A DNA stretch of 64,000 nucleotides, from assembly GCA_023663615.1 (NCBI GenBank), contig JAMPHA010000002.1, positions 62,001-126,000 of the forward strand, given 5' to 3'. The notes under the pieces were generated by a model that was not told the DNA's origin, made no database searches, and saw only the letters and a list, made by a program, of their open reading frames with translations. Made by a program: the position numbers and the translations under genes. Below, in pieces: positions 1-10,100 of the stretch (position 1 is the stretch's first letter; each line of letters opens with the position of its first letter). The stretch is from DLAJ01 sp023663615. Lineage in GTDB: Bacteria > Bacillota > Clostridia > Lachnospirales > Lachnospiraceae.

Positions 1-327
1 CTCTAAAAGCGCCGAGATGCGCCCGTTGACCGTCACGCTCCCGCCGCTCGGATTGAGCACGCCCGTGATGATCTTTAACAGCGTCGATTTCCCGGAGCCG
101 TTCGTCCCGATGATGCCGACCGTCTCCCCTTGATAAATTTTCATATCCACGCCGTTTAAGGCGAAATGCTCGCGGTGCAGCTTTTTCCTCGTCAGCCCCA
201 GCGCCTCTTTCATGCGGTCACGGTTCCGGTCATACAATTTATAGATTTTGGTGACATGCTCCACCGATACCGCAACTTCCCGCTCCGGCCTGATCGGTTG
301 ATTCTTCAAGTCCACAACATTTCCCAT
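1..327 (-). CDS. Polysaccharide ABC exporter, ATP-binding subunit (partial)
   Basis: This is the N-terminal 109 residues of an ABC ATPase; the rest lies outside the window. Translating the minus strand from the ATG at 327 gives a protein with the Walker A motif GTNGSGKST near residue 75, preceded by the A-loop-like region KIYKLYDR. The wording (FALNGVDMKIYQGETVGIIG) is typical of the TagH/Wzt/RfbE class, which powers export of undecaprenyl-linked teichoic acid or O-antigen-like polysaccharide across the cytoplasmic membrane. A GGGACAGGAAGC ribosome site precedes the ATG. The matching permease gene lies immediately upstream on the same strand, which supports the assignment. Whether a C-terminal carbohydrate-binding domain (Wzt type) is present cannot be seen. 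Confidence 0.9.
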   Translation of the reverse strand, partial: MGNVVDLKNQPIRPEREVAVSVEHVTKIYKLYDRNRDRMKEALGLTRKKLHREHFALNGVDMKIYQGETVGIIGTNGSGKSTLLKIITGVLNPSGGSVTVNGRISALLE

Positions 328-425
328 GCTTCCTGTCCCTTTCCAATGTGAGAAGATCCGCCTCTACAGATTGCATCTGCACAACCGCCTCTCCCCAATG
401 TGAGCAGATCCGCTTTGCGGATCGT

Positions 426-470
426 AGAACTTCTTAGCGAAACACCCTCTGGTGTGAGCTTAGAAGTTCT
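426..470. repeat. Long palindrome between exporter genes
   Basis: The arms AGAACTTCT (426-434) and AGAAGTTCT (462-470) are exact inverse complements, and an inner stem ACACC/GGTGT closes a 4-base loop. The structure begins 3 bases after the permease stop codon. It has no U-tract on the minus-strand side, so it could be a weak terminator, an mRNA-stabilising hairpin or an attenuator between the permease and ATPase genes. Confidence 0.6.
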
Positions 471-472
471 TC

Positions 473-1465
473 TCACATTACATCCGCAAAATGCACTTTC
501 AGCCGCTTAAAGATCAGCGCGCCAAGCGCAAAGAGCAGAATCACCACGATCCAAAAATACATGGTGGAGTAAAAGTCCTCCCAAAACCATGTTTTTTCAA
601 ACAGCGCGCTCCGATAACCGTTGACGATATAAAAAACCGGATTCAGCTTAAAAACGACCTGCCATTTCGGCGGCAGCATCGTGATATTCCATAAGATCGG
701 CGTCGCCCACATGCCGATCTGCATAAAAATACCAATGATCTGGTTTAAGTCCCGGAAAAACACGACGACCGCGCAGGTCGCATAGCACATCGCCAACACA
801 AGAATGAACATACAAAAGCTGAAATAAATAAGCTGCAGCATATAAACGCTCGGCATATTTCCGTAACAAAAATACAGCACCAGCATGACGCAGGCAAAAA
901 ACAGATGCATAAAAGTCGCGGCAAACACCTTGATGATCGGAAGGATACTGATCTTAAACACGACCTTTTTTACCAGATAATGATACTCCAAAAGCGCGTT
1001 CGTACCGTTCGAAAGCGCCTCGGAAAAGTACATCCACGGCACAAGACCTGCCGTCAGCCACAACACATAGGGAATCTCTGTGTCCCCTATGGACTGTCTC
1101 GACTGCATGATCGTACCGAATACGAACCAGTACAACAGCACCGTAACGACCGGCTGTACGAGCGCCCACACCATGCCGAGATAGGAACCCGCATAGCGCG
1201 TCTTAAAATCGTTTTTTGACAATTTCCAGATCAGCCGTCTGTTCTGCCACAATTCCGCAGGCAGCACCATCAGCTTATCATAAAAAGTGATAAAAAGAAA
1301 TACGCCAAATATAACGATTCCCGTCGCGATGATCTTTTTGATCAGCTCATGCTCCGGATCAGCAAACTGATTCTGATGACTCCACAAAATCGCGAGAAAA
1401 ACCATCCCGATCAATGTGATCAGCAAAATGCCCGCTTTTTTGGAGATGATGGGCTTTGTTCTCAT
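473..1465 (-). CDS. Polysaccharide ABC exporter, permease subunit
   Basis: A 330-residue ABC-2 type permease of the TagG/Wzm/RfbD class. The conserved family entry (LWQNRRLIWKLSKNDFKTRY, then AGSYLGMVWALVQPVVTVLL) starts near residue 72 and is followed by about six membrane segments ending in FKRLKVHFADVM. The family is usually about 260-270 residues, so this protein has an extra N-terminal stretch of about 70 residues with two predicted membrane helices (about 10-28 and 45-63). It would form a heterodimer-of-dimers with the downstream ATPase and export a lipid-linked glycan, presumably the rhamnose-containing polymer made from the neighbouring Rml pathway. That substrate link is inference from context. 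Confidence 0.92.
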   Translation of the reverse strand: MRTKPIISKKAGILLITLIGMVFLAILWSHQNQFADPEHELIKKIIATGIVIFGVFLFITFYDKLMVLPAELWQNRRLIWKLSKNDFKTRYAGSYLGMVWALVQPVVTVLLYWFVFGTIMQSRQSIGDTEIPYVLWLTAGLVPWMYFSEALSNGTNALLEYHYLVKKVVFKISILPIIKVFAATFMHLFFACVMLVLYFCYGNMPSVYMLQLIYFSFCMFILVLAMCYATCAVVVFFRDLNQIIGIFMQIGMWATPILWNITMLPPKWQVVFKLNPVFYIVNGYRSALFEKTWFWEDFYSTMYFWIVVILLFALGALIFKRLKVHFADVM

Positions 1466-1489
1466 ATCGTAACCCGCCTTTTCTTTCCT

Positions 1490-2053
1490 TTATCCGAGAT
1501 ACTTCTGTGTGTATTCTTTGATGCCGCCCCACTTTGTATCCTTTTCGGACCGGATCAGCTCCATGTCCTCCGGGATCGGCCATGCCACGCCGATGTCAGG
1601 ATCATTGTAACGGATGCCTCCCTCGTCGTTGGGGTGATAGAAATCAGAACATTTATAACAGAACTCCGCGTATTCGGACAACACTAAAAAACCATGCGCA
1701 AATCCCTTCGGGACAAAAAATTGTTTTTTATTCTCCTCGGAGAGCAGAACGCCGTGCCATTTTCCGTAAGTCCGGCTGCCTTTCCGCAGATCCACCGCCA
1801 CGTCAAATACTTCTCCTCTGACCACGCGCACGAGTTTTGCCTGCGGATACTGAATCTGAAAATGCAGTCCGCGCAGAACGCCTTTCTTGGACGCCGACTG
1901 ATTATCCTGCACAAACACTTCCTCGATGCCCGCAGCTTTGAAGTCGTTATACTGGTAGGTCTCCATAAAATAGCCGCGCTCATCCCCCCTTACTTCGGGG
2001 GTGATGACCTTTAATCCCTCGATCTCACATGTCTCTACACTGATCTTTCCCAT
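1490..2053 (-). CDS. rfbC: dTDP-4-dehydrorhamnose 3,5-epimerase (RmlC)
   Basis: A 187-residue cupin enzyme of normal family length. It converts dTDP-4-keto-6-deoxy-D-glucose to dTDP-4-keto-L-rhamnose, the third step of dTDP-L-rhamnose synthesis. The family signature GVLRGLHFQ around residue 60 holds the catalytic His, and EFCYKCSDFYHP around residue 133 holds the catalytic Tyr. The start is ATG with GGAGAGGGAG upstream. RmlA and RmlB are encoded a few kilobases upstream on the same strand. RmlD, the final reductase, was not found in the window. Confidence 0.96.
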   Translation of the reverse strand: MGKISVETCEIEGLKVITPEVRGDERGYFMETYQYNDFKAAGIEEVFVQDNQSASKKGVLRGLHFQIQYPQAKLVRVVRGEVFDVAVDLRKGSRTYGKWHGVLLSEENKKQFFVPKGFAHGFLVLSEYAEFCYKCSDFYHPNDEGGIRYNDPDIGVAWPIPEDMELIRSEKDTKWGGIKEYTQKYLG

Positions 2054-2071
2054 TGGTTTACTCCCTCTCCT

Positions 2072-3478
2072 TTACTCTTTTTTACCCTGCCGTTTTCTCC
2101 CGCGGTAAAGCGCGCGCAGCATAAGAAAACAGACGATCCAGAAAACTCCCTGTGTATAATCTAAATACCGCGACTGCACAAAGATGACAAGACAAATCCC
2201 TGCCACATTCATCACCATAAAACCAACGATCAGAATTGCAAACGCGATGAGCCCGCTCTCTTTCTCCCGGTACTTTTTTGAAAAAAGCAGGCGGCAGCCT
2301 GCCGCAAAGAAGCCCGCCCATATCAAAACCGCTCCTGCCGCCGCATACGGATAAGCGCCTTCCGGGACGATCGGAATAACGGAAAGCACAAACCCTTTCG
2401 GCATCATACAACAGGCGTTATAAAGCCAGTCCCAAATATGCGCCCGAAACAGCACTGCCTGTATTTCTTTTGAGACCTCTTTTTTGATTCGATCCCCCTC
2501 GAACCCCATCGGTTCCATTCCGCGCTCCACAACATACTGCTGAAAAAACGGACGGATCACCGAATATTTAATGCGGTCGTGACAATCCGCCACCGCTTCC
2601 CCGTTCGCATACCAGCCCTTACCTGCATGACGGTATGTCCATCCGTTTTCATCCACCTGCGCATAGAGCTCCACAAAAACTTCCTTCGCACCCGCATCCT
2701 CAAATCGCTCCGCATCTTCCGCATCGGAAGCGTAAAGCAAATTCGACATCATCGTAAACGTGTTTTCCGACGACTTTTCAAAATATCCCCATTGTATATA
2801 ACAGTAAAGTAACGTTAAAAATACGGTCAGCGCTACAGTTGCAGCCACGCCCATTATCTCCAGAAAGCATTTCTTCCACAGCCTTTTGCGCGGTCTGATC
2901 AGATTCCACCATATTGAAAGAATCCCAATTACCACGAAACAGATTTCCATCTGATTCCGGTTCGTCATCATCAATGCAGCAAGTAAAAGCATACAAACAT
3001 ACGATAAATGATTTTTTTCCCGCTGTAAATAGTAAATCACTGCCGTCAGAAAAAGATAAAAGAAGGAATAGGAAAAACACTCGGTATAAATCAAATGTGA
3101 ATAGTTTATTCTGGGCGGCGACCACATCGTATCTAATCCAAATGGAAGCAGCAACAATAAATAACAGCCCAACGCCTCCCACCGTTTCAGTTCAAAGTAC
3201 CGCTCCAATTTTATCGTCAAAAACAGGCATGAAAAAAGAGCTGTAATCCCTTGCAGGCACATTACCGCATTCAGCGCATTTCCGCCAAATACCGCCCTGC
3301 ATGCCATAATGACAAGCGGATAAAACGGTTCCCTTTCATAGCTTGCATTGATATAGCCAAGCGAGTCATTCCCTAACTGCACACCGCCCTCACCCATTAA
3401 GAAGAAGTAGCTTCCCCCGATCACGGTAAGAACGATATAAAACAAAGCCTCTTTTCCTCGGTTCTGCATTCTTTGCAC
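2072..3478 (-). CDS. Polytopic membrane protein of unknown function
   Basis: About 468 residues with roughly nine or ten hydrophobic segments and two soluble stretches, one of about 100 residues rich in charged and aromatic residues in the middle. The family was not recognised with certainty. The layout of a loop motif YEREPFYPLVI after the first helix, followed by many helices, resembles GT-C type glycosyltransferases or oligosaccharide-modifying membrane proteins common in Lachnospiraceae glycan clusters. The GTG start at 3478 is preceded by AAAGGTG; an ATG at 3469 is an alternative. It sits between the GH25 gene and rmlC, 19 bases from the latter, so it is probably co-transcribed. A role in modifying or assembling the surface polymer is inference. 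Confidence 0.6.
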   Translation of the reverse strand: MQRMQNRGKEALFYIVLTVIGGSYFFLMGEGGVQLGNDSLGYINASYEREPFYPLVIMACRAVFGGNALNAVMCLQGITALFSCLFLTIKLERYFELKRWEALGCYLLLLLPFGLDTMWSPPRINYSHLIYTECFSYSFFYLFLTAVIYYLQREKNHLSYVCMLLLAALMMTNRNQMEICFVVIGILSIWWNLIRPRKRLWKKCFLEIMGVAATVALTVFLTLLYCYIQWGYFEKSSENTFTMMSNLLYASDAEDAERFEDAGAKEVFVELYAQVDENGWTYRHAGKGWYANGEAVADCHDRIKYSVIRPFFQQYVVERGMEPMGFEGDRIKKEVSKEIQAVLFRAHIWDWLYNACCMMPKGFVLSVIPIVPEGAYPYAAAGAVLIWAGFFAAGCRLLFSKKYREKESGLIAFAILIVGFMVMNVAGICLVIFVQSRYLDYTQGVFWIVCFLMLRALYRGRKRQGKKE

Positions 3479-3521
3479 GTTTCTGCACCTTTCTTATTTA
3501 CACTTTTAAGAAAGCCTTCCT

Positions 3522-5000
3522 CTATGCTCCTTCCGGCAACGCCTCTCCGCCGGGTACCGCCCCGCCTTCCGGGACTGCCTCTCCTTCAGGGAGCGCTTCG
3601 CCTTCCGGCGCATCCTCACCTTCGTTTTCCGCTTCCGCCTCGGTTTCCTCTTCGCTGTCCTCCGCCCGCAGCGTCTCTCCCAGATCGGAGAGACTTAAAT
3701 TTCCGAGATTTAAGTCCACGCGCCCCGTCACGCCGTCCACATATCCGCGGGACGTATACTGCCAAAATTGAAAACTTCTCTCATAAGTCGGCGCATCCTT
3801 ATATTCCGCAAGCCATGTGAGATAATCCGTAAGCTGCGAATCATCCACCCGCTCATGAAACCAGTTTTTGCTCGCGTAGACGCCCGCACGGTAACCCGCA
3901 TTCTCGATCGTCTCACAAAACGCCTTTAATACAAGTGTCCGCGTCTGAATATCGAGTCCGTCCGCCCTGCCTGCGCCGCGCGCGGCAGTCTCCGTATCGA
4001 TGAACACCGGCAGATCCACCCGGTAATCCCGGCAGAGCGTGACGACCATGCTCGCCTCCTCGACCGCTTCCACCTCGTTGAGAGCCTGTGTGAAAAAATA
4101 AACGCCTACCCGCACACCCGCCTCATTTGCCCCGGAAATATTGCGCACAAAGCAGGCATCCTCGACCAGCGCGCCCGACGTGTAGCCCCGGTAGCCGCAG
4201 CGGATGATCACAAACCCGATTCCCTGCTCCTTGATCTTTTCCCAGTCGATCTCCCCGTTAAAGCTGGAAATATCCATTCCCATGACCGCCATATCCATTC
4301 CGGTGAGCAGATCCACATGCTCCGTATCGTCCCGATCCGCGTCCATATCACGTTCCTGCGCTTCCTCCATGCGCTTGTCGATCTCATCCTCCGAGACGAT
4401 GAGCAGGTCTATGTCTGCGATCGCCCGGTACTCCACCTGATCGTTGACATGCACGTTCATATAGGAAGTCGATACATGGTACCCCTCGATCGGCGCGACG
4501 GACACCCGGTAATCGCCCGCGCTTAAATCCCGGATATAGACAATGCCGTCCCTGTCTAGGTCCTTATAGGAACCGACGCCTTCCACCTCAATAAAAAAAG
4601 GTTCTCCCGTCACAAGCGCCCCGTCCGCATCCACGATCTGCAGACGCATATCCCTCTGTACGCTCGTAGCAATGAGCGAAAGCCGGACCGCACCGCTGTC
4701 CGCGGCGGGTTCGCGCTCCGGTTCGTCATCCCAAAAACTCTCGTCCCGAAGAAACGCCCTCGTGTCGCCGTTTAAGGTAAAATCCGCCTCGCTGCGCGCG
4801 CGCGGATCGCCGTCCTCCGCCCCCTGCTGCGCGTTTCCCTCATTACCGGACTGCACGCCGCTCTGCGGCACATTCGCGGAAGTACTGCGGGGCTCTCCCG
4901 CAAATCCGCCGTAATGATTCGTCCAAAGCACGATCCCCAGAATCGCCAGTACCGATAAGGAACAGACTGCAATTGTTCTTCTGATCAGCTTATAATCCAT
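3522..5000 (-). CDS. Membrane-anchored GH25 muramidase with Glu/Pro-rich tail
   Basis: A 492-residue protein from the ATG at 5000, chosen because AGAGG lies 6 bases upstream; a TTG at 5006 is less likely. An N-terminal helix (about 6-28) is a signal anchor. An acidic spacer and a beta-sandwich domain follow (about 95-190, with DRDGIVYIRDL typical of SpaA/prealbumin-like folds). The GH25 lysozyme domain comes next (about 235-440), with catalytic acidic residues in MGMDISSFNG and PVFIDTE. The tail consists of short repeats of PEGEALPEGEAVPEGG type. GH25 enzymes cut the N-acetylmuramyl-glucosaminyl bond of peptidoglycan. The start overlaps the rmlA stop by 11 bases, so the two genes are translationally coupled. 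It is a shorter paralogue of the GH25 protein at 7159-10827. Confidence 0.9.
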   Translation of the reverse strand: MDYKLIRRTIAVCSLSVLAILGIVLWTNHYGGFAGEPRSTSANVPQSGVQSGNEGNAQQGAEDGDPRARSEADFTLNGDTRAFLRDESFWDDEPEREPAADSGAVRLSLIATSVQRDMRLQIVDADGALVTGEPFFIEVEGVGSYKDLDRDGIVYIRDLSAGDYRVSVAPIEGYHVSTSYMNVHVNDQVEYRAIADIDLLIVSEDEIDKRMEEAQERDMDADRDDTEHVDLLTGMDMAVMGMDISSFNGEIDWEKIKEQGIGFVIIRCGYRGYTSGALVEDACFVRNISGANEAGVRVGVYFFTQALNEVEAVEEASMVVTLCRDYRVDLPVFIDTETAARGAGRADGLDIQTRTLVLKAFCETIENAGYRAGVYASKNWFHERVDDSQLTDYLTWLAEYKDAPTYERSFQFWQYTSRGYVDGVTGRVDLNLGNLSLSDLGETLRAEDSEEETEAEAENEGEDAPEGEALPEGEAVPEGGAVPGGEALPEGA

Positions 5001-5859
5001 TCGCAACCTCTGTCAAATATTTTCCGTAATTTGTCTTCATGAGCGGCTCCGCCAGCCGGAGCAGCTGCTCTCTGTCAATAAAGCCCCTCTTGTACGCGAT
5101 CTCCTCAATACAGGAAATATACAATCCCTGCCGTTTCTGAAACGCCGCCACAAAGTCTGCCGCATCTAAAAGCGCATCGTGGTTCCCCGTATCCAGCCAC
5201 GCAAAACCGCGTCCGAGCTTCTCCACATGCAGCGTCCCGCGCCTCAAATACTCGTTATTGATGCTCGTGATCTCAATCTCTCCCCGCGCCGACGGCTTCA
5301 CGCCCGCCGCGATCCCCACCACGTCGTTATCATAAAAATACAATCCCGGCACGGCATAATTACTCTTGGGGTTCTCCGGCTTCTCCTCAATGGACAGCGC
5401 CGTCCCCTGCTCGTCGAATTCGACGACGCCGTACTCGCGCGGATCCCTGACATAATAGCCGAAGATCGTCGCGCCTTTCTCCCGCTCCGCCGCGCTCTTT
5501 AACACACGCGAAAAACTCTGTCCGTAAAAAATATTATCGCCCAAAACCAATGCCACACGGTCATCCCCGATAAAATCCGCGCCGATGATAAACGCGTCCG
5601 CAAGCCCTCTCGGCTTGTCCTGCACCGCGTAGGAAAACCGCATACCAAGCTGTTCCCCCGTTCCCAGAAGATCCTCAAACACCGGAAGATCCCTCTCGGT
5701 CGAAATGATCAGCACTTCCCTGATCCCCGCCAGCATCAATGTGGAAAGCGGATAATAGATCATTGGTTTATCGTAGATCGGCATGATCTGTTTGGAAATT
5801 GCCTTTGTGAGCGGATACAGTCTCGTCCCCGATCCTCCCGCCAGAATGATTCCTTTCAT
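4990..5859 (-). CDS. rfbA: Glucose-1-phosphate thymidylyltransferase (RmlA)
   Basis: A 289-residue nucleotidyltransferase of usual length. It makes dTDP-glucose from glucose-1-phosphate and dTTP, the first step of dTDP-L-rhamnose synthesis. The N-terminal signature MKGIILAGGSGTRLYPLT binds the nucleotide. Further family motifs are KPMIYYPLSTLMLAG, VLGDNIFYG (metal-binding Asp) and EEKPENPKSNYAVPGLYFYD. It lies between rmlB and the coupled GH25 gene. A palindrome separates it from rmlB. Identification is firm from motif order and length. Confidence 0.97.
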   Translation of the reverse strand: MKGIILAGGSGTRLYPLTKAISKQIMPIYDKPMIYYPLSTLMLAGIREVLIISTERDLPVFEDLLGTGEQLGMRFSYAVQDKPRGLADAFIIGADFIGDDRVALVLGDNIFYGQSFSRVLKSAAEREKGATIFGYYVRDPREYGVVEFDEQGTALSIEEKPENPKSNYAVPGLYFYDNDVVGIAAGVKPSARGEIEITSINNEYLRRGTLHVEKLGRGFAWLDTGNHDALLDAADFVAAFQKRQGLYISCIEEIAYKRGFIDREQLLRLAEPLMKTNYGKYLTEVANGL

Positions 5860-5900
5860 GGTTCTTCGTTCTCCCTTCTAGTATGGATTCAAACACGCCG

Positions 5901-5932
5901 AATGGGAACGACGCTTCTGCACCGTTCCCATT
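5901..5932. terminator. Palindrome between rmlB and rmlA
   Basis: Perfect 10-base arms AATGGGAACG (5901-5910) and CGTTCCCATT (5923-5932) flank a 12-base loop. It lies 10 bases past the rmlB stop on the minus strand. There is no long U-tract on that strand, so it may be only a partial terminator or a processing hairpin that tunes rmlA relative to rmlB. Confidence 0.5.
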
Positions 5933-5941
5933 TTCGTACCG

Positions 5942-7027
5942 TTATCTGCCGGAATACATGTCCTCGTAATACGTCTGATAATCGCCGCTCGTCACATGTT
6001 CCATCCAATCCATATGATCAAAATACCATTTGATCGTCAGCTTAATGCCGTCCTTGAACATCGTTTCCGGATACCAGCCGACTTCTTCCTTGATCTTATC
6101 CGGTGCGATCGCATAGCGCCTGTCATGCCCCTTGCGGTCCTCCACATAGGTGATGAGGCTCTCATTGATATGCGCCTTGCGCGGATCGGTATCGGGGAGC
6201 ATTTCCTGCAAACACTCCAGGATCGTATGAATGATCTCAATATTCCGCTTCTCATTATGCCCGCCGATATTGTAAGTCTCGAACAGCCTGCCCTTTTCCT
6301 GCACCATGTCGATCGCTTTCGCGTGATCCTCGACATAAAGCCAGTCGCGGACATTTTTGCCGTCGCCGTATACGGGAAGCTTCTTGCCGTGCAGCGCGTT
6401 ATTGATCATGAGCGGGATCAGTTTTTCAGGAAACTGATACGGTCCGTAATTGTTGGAACAGTTCGTGATGTTTGCCGGAAAGCGGTAGGTGTCCATATAC
6501 GCTTTCACGAGCATGTCCGAACTTGCCTTGCTCGCCGAATACGGACTATGCGGCGCATACGGCGTCGTCTCATAGAAAAATGCATTTTCGTCGTCCGGCA
6601 GGGAACCGTACACCTCATCCGTGGACACATGCAGGAAGCGCTTATCTTCCCGATAGCTTCCGTCCGGCAGCTCCCATGCCGCTCTGGCGCAGTTTAGCAT
6701 GACCGCCGTTCCTAACACGTTCGTCCGCACAAATACCTCCGGATTCTTAATGCTTCGGTCCACATGGCTTTCCGCGGCGAAGTTGACGACACGGTCGATC
6801 TCATTGTCTGAAAAAATCTTCGCGATCGCGTCCTTATCGCAAATATCCGCCTTGATAAATGTGTAATTGTCCCACGCCTCCACATCTTTTAAGTTTTCCA
6901 GATTGCCCGCATAGGTCAGCGCGTCCACATTGATGATCCGGATCTTATCCCCATATTTCCGAAACATATAGTGAATGTAATTCGAACCGATAAAGCCCGC
7001 TCCCCCCGTCACAAGATACGTTCTCAT
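5942..7027 (-). CDS. rfbB: dTDP-glucose 4,6-dehydratase (RmlB)
   Basis: A 361-residue extended short-chain dehydrogenase of slightly above average length. It converts dTDP-glucose to dTDP-4-keto-6-deoxyglucose using bound NAD. Visible features are the NAD motif TGGAGFIGSNYIHY at the N terminus, the catalytic region STDEVYG with Thr-Asp-Glu, and YSASKASSD as the Tyr-x-x-x-Lys pair. Substrate-binding motifs NNYGPYQFPEKLIPLMI and RDWLYVEDHAKAI also fit. AAAGGGA lies upstream of the ATG. It follows a terminator-like hairpin downstream of the large GH25 gene, so it may begin its own transcript. Confidence 0.97.
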   Translation of the reverse strand: MRTYLVTGGAGFIGSNYIHYMFRKYGDKIRIINVDALTYAGNLENLKDVEAWDNYTFIKADICDKDAIAKIFSDNEIDRVVNFAAESHVDRSIKNPEVFVRTNVLGTAVMLNCARAAWELPDGSYREDKRFLHVSTDEVYGSLPDDENAFFYETTPYAPHSPYSASKASSDMLVKAYMDTYRFPANITNCSNNYGPYQFPEKLIPLMINNALHGKKLPVYGDGKNVRDWLYVEDHAKAIDMVQEKGRLFETYNIGGHNEKRNIEIIHTILECLQEMLPDTDPRKAHINESLITYVEDRKGHDRRYAIAPDKIKEEVGWYPETMFKDGIKLTIKWYFDHMDWMEHVTSGDYQTYYEDMYSGR

Positions 7028-7092
7028 TTTTTCTTTCCCTTTCTCCGGCTGTCATTCCGGCCCTTATCTAAACTCCTCAGTTTCCCCGTTCT

Positions 7093-7134
7093 AATCATCC
7101 ATGCTGACGCAAGCAAAACGAACAAGTTCGTTTT
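7093..7134 (-). terminator. Hairpin downstream of the large GH25 gene, with shared 20-mer
   Basis: On the minus strand, shortly after the GH25 stop codon, the arms AAAACGAAC and GTTCGTTTT form a 9-base stem with a 2-base loop (7115-7134), consistent with an intrinsic terminator. The adjacent 20-mer at 7093-7112 recurs with one mismatch at 61978-61997, again next to a hairpin. A shared repeat element is therefore possible. Confidence 0.6.
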
Positions 7135-7158
7135 TGAAAAAATCTTTGATTTTTCAAT

Positions 7159-10100
7159 CTAATATCCGAGGTAGCTGTAATTCACGTCAACCTTGCCGGT
7201 GATGCCGTTGATCGTTCCCTTATCCGAGTACTGCCACAGATCGTATCTGCCCGTATAGGTCGGCTTTGTCGCGTACTGCGCAAGCCAGATCTTATAACTG
7301 CTTAAACTCGATGCGTTCAGCTTATCCAAAAACCAGCTCTTGGAAGCGTAGATGCCCGGCGTATATCCGGCGTTCCGGATCGTCTCACAGAATGCCCTGC
7401 AGACCGCCGTCCTTGTTTCCCTGCTGATCCCGTCTGCCCTTCCGCCGCTCGCCTCCGTGTCGATAAAAATAGGATACGATATTCTGTACTTTTGCACAAG
7501 AGCCAATACCATGGAGGCTTCCTCGACCGCTTCCACCTCATTGACTGCCTGCGTATAGAAATAAACACCGACCTGAATGCCCGCCGCCTGCGCGCCCTCG
7601 ATATTTTTGCGGAACATGGCGTCCTCGATCAGCGCGCCCTGTGTGGAGCCGCGGAAACCGCAGCGGATGATGACATAGGACACGCCGGAATTTTTAACGG
7701 CGGTCCAGTTGATATTGCCGTTCCACTTCGAGACATCGATGCCGAACGTCCCGTTTCCCATAGAAAGCACGCCGTTGTTCGCAAACGTATATTCCACGCC
7801 CTGGATGACCTGCTTACCAGTTACATAATTACCGTTTTTATCAAAATAATACGTTGCATTGTCGATCGTCTGCCATCCGGTATATTTATACTGCGTCGCC
7901 GACTTGATGTAAAACTTTTCCGCCGAATAATAATCGGATAACGTCGCCTCCACATAACTGCCGGATGCATTTTTGATATAAACCTGATTGCCGTTTACAT
8001 CTTTTAACTTCGTTGTCGTGTCCGTGGAAGCGTCGCCTTTTACCGTGACCGTACAGGCTGCCGACAGTTGATTTCCGTTCACATCCTTATCGACTGTCGT
8101 TGCCGTGATCGTGACCGTTCCCGCTTTCATGCCCGTCACTTCACCGGTTCTCTCGTTGACGGCCGCAATGGCCGGATCCGAGCTTGTCCATGTAACCCAC
8201 GTCTCCACGGCGCTCGTCGCTGTCGTTCCGTTCTTTACGACCGTTGCGACAAGCGTCAGCTTCGCGCCGACGGCAAGCTCAGCCTTGTCCTTATCCATTT
8301 TGATGGAGAGCTCGCCCTTTTTGACCGTCACCGTGCAGCTCACCGTCAGATGATAGCCGTTCGCATCTTTATCGACTGTCGTTGCGGAGATCGTGACCGT
8401 TCCTTCCTTGACCGGCGTGATCTCGCCCGTTTTTTCATCAACGGCCGCGATCGCCTTATCCGAGCTCGTCCATGTAACGACGCCCTGCGTCGCGCTTGTC
8501 GTCGTTGTCCCGTTTTTGACGACCGTTGCGACAAGCGTCAGCTTCGTTCCCGTATAGACTTCCGCTTTATCCTTATCCAGCTTCACGGACAGCGTTGTGC
8601 TTACAGTCACCTCGCAGGTCGCTGTCAACAGGTCTGTCAACAGGTTTCCGTCTGCATCCTTCTCCTTGCTCGTCACGGTGATCTTTGCTGTTCCCGCGCC
8701 CACTGCCTTTACTTTTCCGTTCTCGTCCACCGTCGCGACATTGGGATTCGAACTGCTCCATGCCAGATGATTCTTATCCGTATATTTGGTACCGTCCGTC
8801 ATCTCAAGCGTTGCAGTCAGTGTCTGCTCTGTGCCGAGCGCCACTGCGAGCGTGGTCTTATCCAGTGTGACCGTCTTTGCCGTCGCCGGCGCTTCCGTCG
8901 GTGTGGGTGTATCGGCGGGAGTAGGAGACGGCGTTGGCGTATCTGTCGGCGCAGGAGACGGTGTATCCGTTGGATCCGGAGTCGGCGTCGGCGTGTCTGT
9001 CGGTGTGGGAGACGGCGTGTCCGTCGTTTCTGTGGCCGGCGTCGTGGTTCCTGTTGGCTGCTCCGTCGGCGTTTCAGTCGGATCGCCTTCATTATTGGTC
9101 CTCGCGCTGCCGGTATTATCCCCAGTGCGCTGCTCCGCTAACGCATAAAATGTCCTGCCCGCAACAAGCGTCGGATCCGTGATCGCCGTTTTCGGGATCT
9201 CCGAATATCCCGCGTCATTGTTGATCGTCGTTTTGGTGGATTCCACCCACTCCACCGTATCCGGAAGCGTTCCGGTCACGGTTTCCTGCTCAATGACGGC
9301 GTTCATCTGCGTATCCTCTAACGCGACATTGACCTCCGCCTCCGTCTTGATCTCATCCGCCACCTCGATCTTTTCATAAACGATCGTATCGCGCACCTGC
9401 ACGCTGGACGCGCATTCCACAATCTCATACCGCTCAGGCGCTTCCACCTTCACGCCGTATGTGCCGGGCGTCATGGCGTTGTGATAAATGATCCCGTCCA
9501 TATCGTCGTCTTCGTAGACGATCTCCGAACCTGACGGCGGCGTCAGCGTCACGCGGAATGCCGCGTTGTTGATCAGCTTCCCCGTCGCGCTGTTCGTAAA
9601 TTTCACTTTTAAGTCTTTTTCCACGGATGTCAGACTCACACGGACAGAGATCACTGCCTCCGGGTCTTCCTCTTCCTCAGGTATGCCGGGCTCATCGCCG
9701 CCCGCTTCCGGCGTGATGACCGGCTGCTTTGCCTGCTGCGCATCCGCTATGGCGACAAGTCCGCTCTTACCGACGATCCCTAAGTCCGCCAGCGCATGTC
9801 CGACGTCTTCCATCGTTGTCGCGCCATCGTCCTGATCGGCAGACCGCACAAAAAATACGCACGCCAATGTGATGACCGCTAACAGGATGACAATGCCCGT
9901 CCCGCACACAAGCCAGTCCATTTTCGTAAAAGATGCAAATTTTTCTTCAAAAAAGGCGCTCATCCGTTCCCCGAACGAGGCTTCGCTTTTCTTTTTTTTC
10001 TTTTTGGCGCTCTGTTCCGTCTCGTCGCCATATCTCACGGCGTCCCGCGTATGGACGGATGTTCCTCTCCGCGCGCCGCCCGCCTCTGCGCTTCGTCCGG

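Noticed and set aside
8068..9141. 357-codon plus-strand frame inside the large GH25 gene
   Set aside because: Composition is extreme (Arg/Cys-rich) and arises from the complement of Thr/Pro/Asp-rich linker and Big_2 codons.
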